From assembly GCF_012927745.1 (NCBI RefSeq), contig NZ_JABBKX010000008.1:183005-247004 (forward strand): a DNA stretch of 64,000 nucleotides. Reading direction: 5' to 3'. Below are positions 44,395-53,252 of this stretch, piece after piece. Numbering within the stretch: the first letter of the stretch is position 1; the number at the start of each line of letters is the position of its first letter. The stretch is from Neoroseomonas marina (GTDB lineage: Bacteria > Pseudomonadota > Alphaproteobacteria > Acetobacterales > Acetobacteraceae). A program made the translations under genes and the position numbers. The notes below the pieces were generated by a model. That model did no database searches and was not told the DNA's origin. It was given only the letters and a program-made list of their open reading frames with translations.

Positions 44395-44721
44395 ATGGGT
44401 AGAATTTTACTGGCGATGTTTGCGCTTTCGATCGCGGCGCCCGCCGCCGCGCAGATGCAGACCGTCGTCGTCCCGGCCGGCCCCGGTGTGGTCATCGCCC
44501 CGCGCGGCCAGGCCGCCCCACGCCCCAGCATCGCGCCCGCCACCCGCGCCCAGCGCCGCATCGTCACCGCCGAATCGGCCGACACGCTGACCGCACCGAC
44601 AGCCGCCGTGGCCGTTGCGCTCGTCGGCGCGGCGGCACTCGCCGTCGCGCTGGGCGGTACCGGGGGTAGCAGTGGCGGGGGGGGCGCCTCCGCCACCGGG
44701 GCGACCACGCGCACGCGCTGA
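44395..44721 (+). CDS. Small exported glycine-rich protein of unknown function
   Basis: 108 residues. MGRILLAMFALSIAAPAAAQ is a signal peptide; a proline- and alanine-rich stretch (30-55) is followed by a second hydrophobic segment (TAAVAVALVGAAALAVALGG) and a GGTGGSSGGGG tail with terminal arginines. I recognise no domain. It may sit in the inner membrane by the second segment. The first codons (GGTAGAATTTTACTG) are far less GC-rich than their surroundings, a common feature of efficiently translated starts. No ribosome site is visible. Confidence 0.65.
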   Translation: MGRILLAMFALSIAAPAAAQMQTVVVPAGPGVVIAPRGQAAPRPSIAPATRAQRRIVTAESADTLTAPTAAVAVALVGAAALAVALGGTGGSSGGGGASATGATTRTR

Positions 44722-44799
44722 ACCGCGCGCCGGCCCCTTGCGCCGCGGCGCCTCGGGGGTCACGGTCGCGCCCGAATCCGGTTCGGGAGATCCTCATCC

Positions 44800-45768
44800 A
44801 TGTTGCCGCCGCGCGATCAGCTCACCCTCTGCTTCGCCCATGTCGCCTATCGCTTCGGGGACCGCTTCGCGCTGCGGAACACCGGCATCCGCTTCGTCGA
44901 GGTGCGCTCGCGCGAGGAACTCGACGCGAAGGTCGCCGAGGCCGACGTGCTCGTCTGCTCCGGCATGTGGCGCAACGACCTGCCGCAGATCGCGCCGAAG
45001 CTGAAATTCGTGCAGTCGGCTTCCGCCGGCACCGACCAGTATGACCGGGACGTGCTGAAGAAGGCCGGCATCCGCCTCGCCAGCGGCCAGGGCATCAACG
45101 CCAATGCGGTGTCCGAGCACGCGATCGCGCTGATGCTCGCCCTGCTGCGCCGCATCCCCGAGGCGCGGGACAACCAGGCGAAGCACGTCTGGCGCGGCAT
45201 GATGGGCGACTTCAGCAAGCGCGAGGACGAGGCGGGCGGGAAGACCGCCGTGGTCGTGGGCCTGGGCCGCATCGGCGGCCGCATCGCGCGGCTGTGCAAG
45301 GCACTCGGCATGAAGGTCGTCGGCGTGCGCCGCGACGTGTCGGGCGGCGCCGAGGGCGCGGACGAGGTGCATTCCTTCCGCGACCTCAAGCCGCTGCTGC
45401 CGCGCGCGGATTTCCTGATCCTGGCCTGCCCGCTGACCGACGAGACCCGCGGGCTCATCGATGCCGAGGCCATCGGCCTGCTGAAGCCGACGGCGCAGGT
45501 CATCAACGTCGCCCGCGGGCGCGTGGTGGACGAGGCGGCGATCACCGCCGCGCTCGCCGCGCACAAGATCAAGGGCGCCGCCCTCGACGTCACGGCCGAC
45601 GAGCCGCTGCCGGCGACCAGCCCGCTGTGGGACATGCCGCACGTCCTGATCACCCCGCACACCGGCGGGGAGACCCACATGTACGAGGACAACGTCCTCG
45701 ACTTCATGATGGAGAACATCGCCCGCATGCAGCGTGGCGAGGCGACCCTCGTGAACCAGATCGTCTGA
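44800..45768 (+). CDS. D-2-hydroxyacid dehydrogenase
   Basis: 322 residues. NAD motif VGLGRIGGRIA, catalytic arginine in INVARGRVVDE, glutamate in LDVTADEPLP and histidine in LITPHTGGET. The N-terminal catalytic domain (CFAHVAYRF, LKFVQSASAGTDQYD) differs from the other 2-hydroxyacid dehydrogenase at 25159, so these are distant paralogues. Thirteen nt separate it from the M20 peptidase gene, with GAGG before that ATG, so they are co-transcribed. Substrate open: glyoxylate, hydroxypyruvate or another 2-oxo acid. Confidence 0.92.
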   Translation: MLPPRDQLTLCFAHVAYRFGDRFALRNTGIRFVEVRSREELDAKVAEADVLVCSGMWRNDLPQIAPKLKFVQSASAGTDQYDRDVLKKAGIRLASGQGINANAVSEHAIALMLALLRRIPEARDNQAKHVWRGMMGDFSKREDEAGGKTAVVVGLGRIGGRIARLCKALGMKVVGVRRDVSGGAEGADEVHSFRDLKPLLPRADFLILACPLTDETRGLIDAEAIGLLKPTAQVINVARGRVVDEAAITAALAAHKIKGAALDVTADEPLPATSPLWDMPHVLITPHTGGETHMYEDNVLDFMMENIARMQRGEATLVNQIV

Positions 45769-45781
45769 GGAGCGCGAGACC

Positions 45782-47170
45782 ATGGCCACGCGTGACGGTG
45801 CCCTTTCCCGCGCCGCTTCCTTCTTCGACGGCGGCGGCTTCAAGTCGCTGCTCTCGGATCTCGTCGCCATCCCCTCCACCGCGCAGGAGGAAGGGCGGGA
45901 GGCGGATCTCGACCGCTACCTCAACGGCGCCATCCGGCCGTGGCTGGAACGGCTCGGCTTCGCGGTGCAGGTGCGGCCCAATCCGCGCGCCGGCTTCGGC
46001 CCGATCCTGACGGCCGCGCGCATCGAGGATGCGTCGCGCCCGACCGTCCTGCTCTACGGCCACGGCGACACGGTGCGCGGCCTCGAGGACCAGTGGCGGA
46101 AGGGCCTCGAGCCCTGGAAGCTGATCGAGGAAGGGGACCGCTGGTACGGCCGCGGCACGGCCGACAACAAGGGCCAGCACGCGCTGAACATCGCCGCGCT
46201 GGAAGCGGTGATCGCGGAACGCGGCGGCAAGCTCGGCTTCAACGTGAAGATCGTGCTCGAGATGGCCGAGGAGCGCGGCTCCACCGGCCTGCGCGACTTC
46301 GTCGCCGCGCATGCGGAGGAGCTGAAGGCCGACGTGCTGATCGCCTCGGACGGACCGCGCGTCGAACCCGGCATCCCGACCATCGCGACCGGCACCCGCG
46401 GCACCTTCCACTTCGACCTGGCGCTGAAGCTGCGCCCCGGCGGGGTGCATTCGGGCCATTGGGGCGGGCTGACGCGCGACCCGGCGATCCTGCTCGCGCA
46501 CGCGCTGACCACCATGATGGACCGCAACGGCAAGGTGCTGGTGCGCGGAATCCTGCCGCCGGCGCTCTCCAATTCCGTGCGGGCGGTGCTGGATGGCTGC
46601 CCGGTCGGCGGCGGCGACGGCGCGGCCACCATCGATGCCGGCTGGGGCGAGCCGGGCCTGTCGGCCGCCGAGAAGATCTACGGCTGGAACAGCCTGATCG
46701 TGCTGGCGATGATCTCCGGCCGGCCGGAGAACCCGGTGAATGCCGTGGCACCCGAGGCGCGAGCCCACATGCAGATCCGCTACACCGTCGACAGCGACCC
46801 CGCGACCTTCGGCAAGGCGATCCGCGAGCACCTCGACGCGAACGGCTTCCAGGACATCGCGGTGGAGAATGCGGGGCTGCGCATGCCGGCTTCCCGCACC
46901 GATCCGGACCACCCCTGGGTGCGCTGGGCGCAGGCCTCGATGCAGGCCTCGCTGGGGAAGAAGGTGCAGATCATCCCGAATTCCTCGGGCGGCCTGCCGG
47001 GCGACGTCTTCGTCGACCACCTCCATGTGCCGCTGGTCTGGGTCCCGCATTCCTACAATGGCTGCAAGCAGCACGGCCCGGACGAGCATTTCCTGATCGC
47101 CCCGGCGCGGGAAGGCATCCTGGCCTTCGCAGGAATGTGGTGGGACCTGGGCGAACCCGGCACACCCTGA
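45782..47170 (+). CDS. M20-family metallopeptidase/deacylase
   Basis: 462 residues. Metal ligands are visible as H94/D96 in LLYGHGDTVRG and D128 in RGTADNKGQHALN. The acidic pair is in LEMAEERGSTGL, and the C-terminal histidine region is PHSYNGCKQHGPDEHF. The dimerisation domain lies between about 215 and 340. This is the ArgE/DapE/carboxypeptidase plan, cytoplasmic since there is no signal peptide. Paired with the 2-hydroxyacid dehydrogenase upstream. It could be a dipeptidase, an N-acyl amino acid deacylase or a carbamoylase. Confidence 0.9.
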   Translation: MATRDGALSRAASFFDGGGFKSLLSDLVAIPSTAQEEGREADLDRYLNGAIRPWLERLGFAVQVRPNPRAGFGPILTAARIEDASRPTVLLYGHGDTVRGLEDQWRKGLEPWKLIEEGDRWYGRGTADNKGQHALNIAALEAVIAERGGKLGFNVKIVLEMAEERGSTGLRDFVAAHAEELKADVLIASDGPRVEPGIPTIATGTRGTFHFDLALKLRPGGVHSGHWGGLTRDPAILLAHALTTMMDRNGKVLVRGILPPALSNSVRAVLDGCPVGGGDGAATIDAGWGEPGLSAAEKIYGWNSLIVLAMISGRPENPVNAVAPEARAHMQIRYTVDSDPATFGKAIREHLDANGFQDIAVENAGLRMPASRTDPDHPWVRWAQASMQASLGKKVQIIPNSSGGLPGDVFVDHLHVPLVWVPHSYNGCKQHGPDEHFLIAPAREGILAFAGMWWDLGEPGTP

Positions 47171-47287
47171 CCACGATCGGGTTACGCTTCCTCACCCTGT
47201 CAAGCGGCCCGCGCAATGCGGCTGTTACAGGGGGGGCGGCATCTTGTCCCCAGCGGCAAGGTGCCGCCTCTAAAGAGGACGCAAACC

Positions 47288-47908
47288 ATGCGGAAAACGA
47301 CGATCGCGGCCCTGACCGCGGCCCTGATGGCCGGGACTGCCGGCTTGGCGTTGGCTCAGCCGGGCCCGGGCGGTCCCCCGCCGGGCGGCCCCGGCATGGG
47401 CATGATGGGCCCGGGCTACCACCATCACGGCCCACGCGGCGGCGACGGCTTCGCGATGGGCGAGGCCTTCGCCCGGGCCGACGCGAACAATGACGGCCGG
47501 GTGACGCGGGACGAGGCGATGGCCTGGGTCCAGGCCCGCTTCACCGAGATCGACGCCAACAAGGACGGCGCCGTCACGGTCGATGAACTGCGCGCCTACT
47601 ACGAGGCCCGCCGCCCCGAAGGCCGCCGCCAGCCTCCCGAGGCGATGCGCGAACGCATGCAGCAGCGCAGCCTGGTGATGTTCCGTTTCATCGACGCCAA
47701 CCTCGATGGCCGGATCACCATGGAGGAGCTGCGCCCGATGGCCGAGGCCGCCTTCCGCGCCCTCGACGCCAATGCGGACGGGGCGCTGACGCGGGACGAG
47801 GTCCGCCGCCGGGGCCCCGGCCCGGACGGCCCCCGCGGCCCGCGTGGACCGGGCCAGCCGCCCGCCGCGCCGGGCGCGGCGCCTGCGGCTCCGGCCGCGC
47901 CGCGCTGA
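47288..47908 (+). CDS. Exported protein with four EF-hand motifs
   Basis: 206 residues. A signal peptide (about 1-24) leads to a Gly/Pro/Met/His-rich stretch (25-52) and then four EF-hand loops at 65-76, 89-100, 136-147 and 160-171. All start with D-A-N and keep the position-12 acidic residue (for example DANKDGAVTVDE). The tail is PGP/PAAP-rich. It should bind calcium in the periplasm or outside; the His-rich run could bind a transition metal. AGAGGA precedes the ATG. Partner and purpose unknown. Confidence 0.88.
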   Translation: MRKTTIAALTAALMAGTAGLALAQPGPGGPPPGGPGMGMMGPGYHHHGPRGGDGFAMGEAFARADANNDGRVTRDEAMAWVQARFTEIDANKDGAVTVDELRAYYEARRPEGRRQPPEAMRERMQQRSLVMFRFIDANLDGRITMEELRPMAEAAFRALDANADGALTRDEVRRRGPGPDGPRGPRGPGQPPAAPGAAPAAPAAPR

Positions 47909-47918
47909 CCTGCAACGG

Positions 47919-47945
47919 ACGCCGCCGCGCACTCTGCGGCGGCGT
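47919..47945 (+). terminator. Terminator after the EF-hand gene
   Basis: ACGCCGCCGC (47919-47928) and GCGGCGGCGT (47936-47945) form a perfect 10-bp stem with a 7-nt loop, 10 nt after the stop. The tail TTCC is short. Confidence 0.6.
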
Positions 47946-48017
47946 TCCGCCGTCCGGCCGCCGGACACGAAGCCGCAGCCGGCCGCTGCCGGAACCTACA
48001 TCGATGTTCGGGAAGGA

Positions 48018-48092
48018 TGGTGGGCGCGACAGGGATTGAACCTGTGACCCTTCGCGTGTGAAGCGAATGCTCTCCCGCTGAGCTACGCGCCC
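48018..48092 (-). tRNA. tRNA-Val (anticodon CAC)
   Basis: On the minus strand GGGCGCG (acceptor) pairs with CGCGCCC. The D arm contains AGCTCAGCGGGAGAGC, the anticodon stem is TTCGC/GCGAA around loop TTCACAC (anticodon CAC, reading GUG), and the T arm is GGTTCAATCC. CCA is encoded at 48020-48018. All arms fold cleanly, so it should be functional. Confidence 0.97.
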
Positions 48093-48169
48093 GACCAGGG
48101 AGCGCGGACATAGAAGCCGGAACCTGGGGTGTCAAGCGGCCGCCACTTGCCTCGGGACCGCGATACGCC

Positions 48170-48955
48170 ATGTTGTGCCGCATGCCCCGCCGCGTCGCCG
48201 CTGCGCTTGCCTTCGCTGCCCTGGGCGCCGGCGCGGCGCGCGCCGAGCCGATCGAGGCGACCTACGCCCTGTCCCAGACCGGCATCACGGTCATGGACGT
48301 ACAGCTCAGCATCGATCTCTCCGACGACCGCTACCGCGTCACCAGCCTGTCGCGCTCGCGCGGCATCGGTCGATTCTTCCTGCCGCGGGAACAGCGGGCC
48401 GAGGCGGTCGGCGGTCTCACCGGCCGCGACGTCCAGCCTTTCCGCTACATGTCCGAAGGGGAGTGGCGGGGCAGCCCGCGGCGGACGGTGCTGGAGTACA
48501 TGGGGGGCGCGCCCCGGCTCGCCGTCCTCGAGCCGCGCGAGGAACCCGACCGCCTGCCGGTCACGCCCGAACAGCGCGACGGGACGATCGACACCCTCTC
48601 GGCCCTGGTGCGGCTGGCACGCAACGCCGATGCGACGGGCCGCTGCGACCTGTCGGGGGCCGTCTTCGACGGACGGCGACGCCTGGAATGGAATTCCCGC
48701 ACACTGGGCACGGGCGCGCCGCCGATCCCTGGCCTGACCGGGGAAGCCCTGCGCTGCCGACTGGAAAGCCGCCTCGTCGCGGGCTTCCGGCGCGGGGACG
48801 ATCCCGCGCAGGCGGGCCGCCCGCGGGAGGCCGAGGCCTGGATCGCCGTCCTGCGCGCCGGCGCCCCGCCGATGCCACTCAGGGTCGAGTTCCCCTCGAC
48901 GATCCTCGGCGCGATGCGGCTCGACCTGGTGCGCCTCGGCCCGTCAGGGCCGTAG
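48170..48955 (+). CDS. DUF3108 exported protein
   Basis: 261 residues. A signal peptide (PRRVAAALAFAALGAGAARA) precedes the beta-rich DUF3108 domain: IEATYALSQTGITVMDVQLSIDL, the GIGRFFLPREQRAEAVG strand pair, and the conserved RDGTIDTLSALVRLAR segment near 140. Relatives are thought to be periplasmic or outer-membrane associated; none has a firm role. ATG 48182 is an equally good start. Its last 12 nt overlap the end of the convergent gph gene. Confidence 0.82.
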   Translation: MLCRMPRRVAAALAFAALGAGAARAEPIEATYALSQTGITVMDVQLSIDLSDDRYRVTSLSRSRGIGRFFLPREQRAEAVGGLTGRDVQPFRYMSEGEWRGSPRRTVLEYMGGAPRLAVLEPREEPDRLPVTPEQRDGTIDTLSALVRLARNADATGRCDLSGAVFDGRRRLEWNSRTLGTGAPPIPGLTGEALRCRLESRLVAGFRRGDDPAQAGRPREAEAWIAVLRAGAPPMPLRVEFPSTILGAMRLDLVRLGPSGP

Positions 48956-49591
48956 CGTCGCGACCAGCCCGGGCAGGTCGGCCGGGCGCGCGGCGACCGG
49001 TGCGCCATCCGCCATCGCGACCGGACCGTAGCCCCAGGCGACGAAGATGCAGGGGACGCCGGCACCGGAGGCCGCCATCACATCGTTGCGATGGTCGCCG
49101 ACCATGACCGCGGTCTCGGGCACCCCGCCGGCGGCCGCGAGCGTCGCCCGCAGATGGTCCGGATGCGGCTTGCGGACGGGGAAGGAATCACCCCCGCCGA
49201 TGGCCGCGAAACGCCCGCCGAGACCCAGCGAGGCGAGCAACTCGCGCGCCGGCCCTTCCGGCTTGTTGGTGCAGACGGCCAGCCTCCAGCCCTCGGCCTC
49301 CAGCGCCGAGAGCACCTCCGCGATGCCCTCGAAGGGCGCGGTCAGCCGCGCGGATCGGATGTCCTCGTCGGCCACCAACTCGTCATGGCAGGCCTGGTCG
49401 TAGGCCCGGCCGCGGCCGGCGAGGAAGCGTTCGGTCAACACCTTCACGCCGTCACCGATCATCGCCTTCACCTCATCGAGGCTGTAGGGCGCGAGGCCCC
49501 GCCGGCCGATGACGCGGTTCACCGCTGCATGAATGTCGGGCGCGCTGTCCAGCAGCGTGCCGTCCAGGTCGAAGACCACCACTTTGCTCAT
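48944..49591 (-). CDS. gph: Phosphoglycolate phosphatase
   Basis: 215 residues of HAD subfamily IA. D8 and D10 in VVFDLDGTLLDSAPDI, motif II VCTNKP and motif IV VGDHRNDV with a KPHPDHL lysine are all in place; the helical cap lies at about 15-80. It dephosphorylates 2-phosphoglycolate, formed from damaged DNA ends or oxygenase side reactions. The name gph is the best family guess; other HAD-IA substrates are possible. Divergent from glmU across 185 bp. Confidence 0.87.
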   Translation of the reverse strand: MSKVVVFDLDGTLLDSAPDIHAAVNRVIGRRGLAPYSLDEVKAMIGDGVKVLTERFLAGRGRAYDQACHDELVADEDIRSARLTAPFEGIAEVLSALEAEGWRLAVCTNKPEGPARELLASLGLGGRFAAIGGGDSFPVRKPHPDHLRATLAAAGGVPETAVMVGDHRNDVMAASGAGVPCIFVAWGYGPVAMADGAPVAARPADLPGLVATLRP

Positions 49592-49776
49592 CGTGCGGGC
49601 GTAGGACGGGCCGGCACGACGGGCAAGCCTTCACGGGCACGTAACCACCATGTCGCCAGCATCCGGCCGGGCAGGGGATCGGCCATGCGCTTCACGGGTG
49701 CTTCGATACATCCGGCAAAGGATGTTGACGCGCGTCGCGCTGGACGCGGCGCGGCACGGCGCGTTACCCGGTCTTC

Positions 49777-51084
49777 ATGACCCACGCCGCCGTCATCCTC
49801 GCCGCCGGCCTCGGCACTCGCATGAGGTCCCCGCGTCCCAAGGTCATGCATCCGATCGCCGGGCGCCCGATGATCCGCCACCTGCTGCAGGCGGTCGAAG
49901 CGCGTTTCGGTCGCGTCGTCGTCGTGGTCGGCCCCGACATGCCGGACCTCGAGGCCGCGGTCGCGCCGCATGCCGTCGCCGTCCAGCGCGAACGGCTCGG
50001 CACCGCGCATGCGGCGCTGCAGGCCGGCCCGCAACTGGGCGGCCATGACGGCGACGTCGCCATCCTCTACGGCGACAACCCGCTGATCTCCGAGGCGACG
50101 CTCGCGCGCCTGCAGGCGGCGCGCGCCGAGGCCGACCTCGTGCTGCTCGCCATGCGTCCCGTCGACCCGGGCCGGTACGGACGGGTCGTCACGCGGGCCG
50201 ACGGCATGGTGGAGCGCGTCGTCGAATGGGCCGACGCGACCGAGGACGAACGCGGCATCGGCCTGTGCAATGCGGGGGTGGTCTGCGCCCGGGCGCCGGA
50301 CCTGTTCCGCTGGCTCGCGGCCGTGCGCAACGACAACGCCAAGGGCGAGTACTACCTGACCGACGTCGTCGCGCTCGCCCGCGCCGAGGGCCGCAGCGTC
50401 CGCGCGGTGGAAGCCCCCGAGGCGGAGCTGCGCGGCATCAACAGCAAGGCGGAACTGGCGGGGGCCGAGGCCGAGGTGCAGGCCGCGCTGCGTGCCGCGG
50501 CCCTCGACGCCGGGGTGACCATGATCGCACCCGAGACGGTGTTCCTGTCCTGGGACACGCGCCTCGGTGCCGATACGGTGATCGAGCCCAACGTCTTCTT
50601 CGGCCCCGGCGTGACGGTCGAGGAGGGCGCGCTGATCCATTCCTTCAGCCACCTGACGCAATGCATCGTCCGCCGCCATGCCGAGATCGGCCCCTTTTCG
50701 CGGCTGCGGCCCGGCGCCGTGATCGAGCCGCGTGCCCATGTCGGCAACTTCGTGGAACTGAAGGCCACGACGCTGGGTGAAGGTGCGAAGGCGAACCACC
50801 TCAGCTACCTGGGCGATGCGACGATCGGCGCCGGGGCCAACATCGGCGCCGGCACCATCACCTGCAACTACGACGGGGTGAAGAAGCACCGGACCGAGAT
50901 CGGGGAGGGCGCCTTCATCGGCAGCGACACCTCCCTCGTCGCGCCGGTGAAGGTGGGCGCGCGCGCGCTGATCGGTGCGGGCAGCGTCATCACCTCGAAC
51001 GTGCCGGACGATGCGCTCGCCATCGCGCGCGGCCGCCAGTCGGTCTTCGAGGGCCGCGGCTTCAAGGGCAAGAAGGGGAAGTAG
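49777..51084 (+). CDS. glmU: Bifunctional UDP-GlcNAc pyrophosphorylase / GlcN-1-P acetyltransferase
   Basis: 435 residues. The N-terminal uridyltransferase domain begins AVILAAGLGTRMRSPRPKVMHPI with the nucleotide-binding loop and lysine. The C-terminal left-handed beta helix carries the acetyl-CoA site (RAHVGNFVELK, GAGTITCNYDGVKKHRT). It makes UDP-GlcNAc for peptidoglycan and lipopolysaccharide, feeding also the sugars of the glycan locus at 3521-12615. glmS follows by 3 nt, giving the two enzymes of one pathway on one transcript. No ribosome site is obvious before the ATG. Confidence 0.97.
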   Translation: MTHAAVILAAGLGTRMRSPRPKVMHPIAGRPMIRHLLQAVEARFGRVVVVVGPDMPDLEAAVAPHAVAVQRERLGTAHAALQAGPQLGGHDGDVAILYGDNPLISEATLARLQAARAEADLVLLAMRPVDPGRYGRVVTRADGMVERVVEWADATEDERGIGLCNAGVVCARAPDLFRWLAAVRNDNAKGEYYLTDVVALARAEGRSVRAVEAPEAELRGINSKAELAGAEAEVQAALRAAALDAGVTMIAPETVFLSWDTRLGADTVIEPNVFFGPGVTVEEGALIHSFSHLTQCIVRRHAEIGPFSRLRPGAVIEPRAHVGNFVELKATTLGEGAKANHLSYLGDATIGAGANIGAGTITCNYDGVKKHRTEIGEGAFIGSDTSLVAPVKVGARALIGAGSVITSNVPDDALAIARGRQSVFEGRGFKGKKGK

Positions 51085-51087
51085 GGC

Positions 51088-52911
51088 ATGTGCGGGATCG
51101 TCGGCGTCGTCGGGCGCGAAGCGGCTGCGCCGCGCCTCCTCGAGGCGCTCCGCCGCCTGGAATACCGCGGCTATGACAGCGCGGGCATCGCGACCCTGGT
51201 CAATGGCCACATCGACCGCCGCCGCGCCGAGGGCAAGCTCGCCAACCTCGCCGCCGTGCTGGACGCGAACCCGCTGCCCGGCACCACCGGCATCGCGCAT
51301 ACCCGCTGGGCGACGCATGGCGCGCCGACCGAGCGCAACGCGCATCCGCACGGCACGCCGCGCGTGTCCGTCGTGCACAACGGCATCATCGAGAACCATG
51401 CCGAGCTCCGCGCGGAACTCGAGGCGCAGGGCCAGGTCTTCGAGACCGACACCGACACCGAGACCTTCGCCCGTCTGGTCGACCAGAAGCTGCTCGACGG
51501 CGCCTCGCCGGAACGCGCTGCCGCCGAAGCGCTGAAGCGCGCCCATGGGGCCTATGCGTTGGCGATGATCTTCGCCGGGCATCCAAGGACGCTGATCTGT
51601 GCCCGGCAGGGCGCGCCGCTCGCGATCGGCTTCGGGGAAGGCGAGATGTTCGTCGGGTCCGACGCGCTGGCGCTCGCCCCGCTGACGCGCCGCATCGCCT
51701 ATCTCGAGGAAGGCGACTGGGCCGTGGTCGACGATGCCGGCGCGCGCTTCTTCGATGTGGCGGACAAGCCGGTGCAGCGGGAGATCCGGCTGACCGCCGT
51801 CTCCGGCGCCGCGACCGGCAAGGGCAATTATCGCCACTTCATGGAGAAGGAGCTGCACGAGCACCCCGTGGTGCTCGGGGACACCCTGACGCAGTACCTC
51901 GACCCCAGGACGCGCAGCGTGACGCTGCCGCCGCTGCCCTTCGATCCCGCCATCGTGCCGCGCATGACCATCACGGCCTGCGGCAGCGCCTTCCTCGCGG
52001 GCCTAGTCGGGCGCTACTGGATCGAGCAGCTGGCGCGCATCCCGGTGGACGCCGATGTCGCGAGCGAGTTCCGCTACCGTCAGCCGCCGCTGCCCGAAGG
52101 CGGGGCGGCGCTGCTGGTCAGCCAGTCCGGCGAGACCGCCGATACGATGGCGGCGCTCCATCTGCTGCGCGCCCAGGCGCAGAAGGTAGTGGCCGTGGTG
52201 AACGTGCCCGAAAGCAGCATGGCGCGCGAGGCCGACGGCGCCGTGCTGACGGTCGCCGGTCCCGAGATCGGCGTGGCGTCGACCAAGGCCTTCACTGCGC
52301 AGCTTGCCGTGCTGGCCTGTCTCGCGATCGGCTTCGGCCGTGCCCGCGGCACGATTTCCGTTGCGGACGAAGCCAAGCTGACCGCCGCGCTGCTGGAAGT
52401 CCCGGGCAATGCCGCGCTGGTGCTGGAGCGGGATGCCGAGATCCGCGCCATGGCGGCCGAGGTCGCCAAGGCGCGGGACGTGCTGTTCCTCGGCCGTGGG
52501 ACGCTCTATCCGATCGCCATGGAAGGCGCGCTGAAGCTCAAGGAGATCAGCTACATCCATGCCGAGGGCTATGCCGCGGGCGAGATGAAGCACGGGCCGA
52601 TCGCGCTGATCGACAGTGCGGTGCCGGTGATCTCGCTGTGCCCCTCGGGCCCGATGTTCGAGAAGACGGCGTCGAACCTGCAGGAAGCCGCGGCGCGCGG
52701 CGGCCGGATCATGGCCTTCACCGACGATCTCGGCGCCCAGAAGCTCGCCCGTTTCGCCGAACGCGTGGTGGTGCTGCCGCGCGTCGGCGCCTTCTCCGCG
52801 CCCATCCTGCACGCGATCCCGGTGCAGTTGCTCGCCTATCACGTCGCGGTGCTGAAGGGCACGGATGTCGACCAGCCGCGGAACCTGGCGAAGAGCGTGA
52901 CGGTGGAGTGA
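51088..52911 (+). CDS. glmS: Glutamine-fructose-6-phosphate aminotransferase (isomerising)
   Basis: 607 residues. C2 of MCGIVGVVG is the glutaminase nucleophile, and HTRWATHGAP and HNGIIENHAELR complete that domain. Two SIS domains follow (CGSAFLAGLVGRYWIE, VSQSGETADTM and FLGRGTLYPIAMEGALKLKEISYIHAEGYAAGEMKHGPIAL), ending in PRNLAKSVTVE, the conserved active-site tail. It makes glucosamine-6-phosphate from fructose-6-phosphate and glutamine. Co-transcribed with glmU. No glmS-type ribozyme lies before it. Confidence 0.98.
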   Translation: MCGIVGVVGREAAAPRLLEALRRLEYRGYDSAGIATLVNGHIDRRRAEGKLANLAAVLDANPLPGTTGIAHTRWATHGAPTERNAHPHGTPRVSVVHNGIIENHAELRAELEAQGQVFETDTDTETFARLVDQKLLDGASPERAAAEALKRAHGAYALAMIFAGHPRTLICARQGAPLAIGFGEGEMFVGSDALALAPLTRRIAYLEEGDWAVVDDAGARFFDVADKPVQREIRLTAVSGAATGKGNYRHFMEKELHEHPVVLGDTLTQYLDPRTRSVTLPPLPFDPAIVPRMTITACGSAFLAGLVGRYWIEQLARIPVDADVASEFRYRQPPLPEGGAALLVSQSGETADTMAALHLLRAQAQKVVAVVNVPESSMAREADGAVLTVAGPEIGVASTKAFTAQLAVLACLAIGFGRARGTISVADEAKLTAALLEVPGNAALVLERDAEIRAMAAEVAKARDVLFLGRGTLYPIAMEGALKLKEISYIHAEGYAAGEMKHGPIALIDSAVPVISLCPSGPMFEKTASNLQEAAARGGRIMAFTDDLGAQKLARFAERVVVLPRVGAFSAPILHAIPVQLLAYHVAVLKGTDVDQPRNLAKSVTVE

Positions 52912-52915
52912 GCCG

Positions 52916-53233
52916 ATGGAGGTTCACATCGCGCCGGACCAGCCGCCGCGGCTGACGGCGGTCGAGGATCTCAAGCGCTTCAGCATCGTCGCGGCAGCCG
53001 ATCCGGCGGCGCTTGCGGACCTGGCGCTGGACCGCGTCCTGGCCTTCGAAGGCCAGGACCACGCCTGGGTCTCGGTCGACTGGCTGATGGCGGCCTCGGG
53101 CCAGTCCGGCTCCGAGTCCTGGCGCGCCGGCTTCGAGGCCATGCGGGCCTTCGCGGCGAAGCATGGCTGGACGCGGGACAACCCGCCCGCGATCCGCGGC
53201 CATGTCGTCTGGCAGGGCGCGCCGCCGTCCTGA
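52916..53233 (+). CDS. Conserved-looking small protein of unknown function
   Basis: 105 residues, acidic N-terminal half and a possible helical C-terminal half (SWRAGFEAMRAFAAKHGW). No signal peptide, no membrane segment and no motif I know. It begins 4 nt after the glmS stop with GGAG at the glmS end, so it is part of the glmU-glmS transcript; that position is the best evidence that it is real. Regulation or stabilisation of the amino-sugar enzymes is possible but unsupported. Confidence 0.7.
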   Translation: MEVHIAPDQPPRLTAVEDLKRFSIVAAADPAALADLALDRVLAFEGQDHAWVSVDWLMAASGQSGSESWRAGFEAMRAFAAKHGWTRDNPPAIRGHVVWQGAPPS

Positions 53234-53245
53234 GAACGGCGGCGC
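53219..53245. terminator. Bidirectional terminator spanning a stop codon
   Basis: GCGCCGCCGT (53219-53228) and ACGGCGGCGC (53236-53245) form a perfect 10-bp stem. The 7-nt loop holds the TGA stop of the small protein gene. It serves convergent genes whose stops are only 19 nt apart. No T-run. Confidence 0.55.
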
Positions 53246-53252
53246 CGTGGCG

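Noticed and set aside
51085..51087. Possible glmS-type ribozyme before glmS
   Set aside because: Only 3 nt separate glmU and glmS, leaving no room for one.
49588..51864. Open frame of over 750 codons opposite glmU and glmS
   Set aside because: Both plus-strand genes are unmistakable; the opposite frame has no recognisable domain and is low-complexity.
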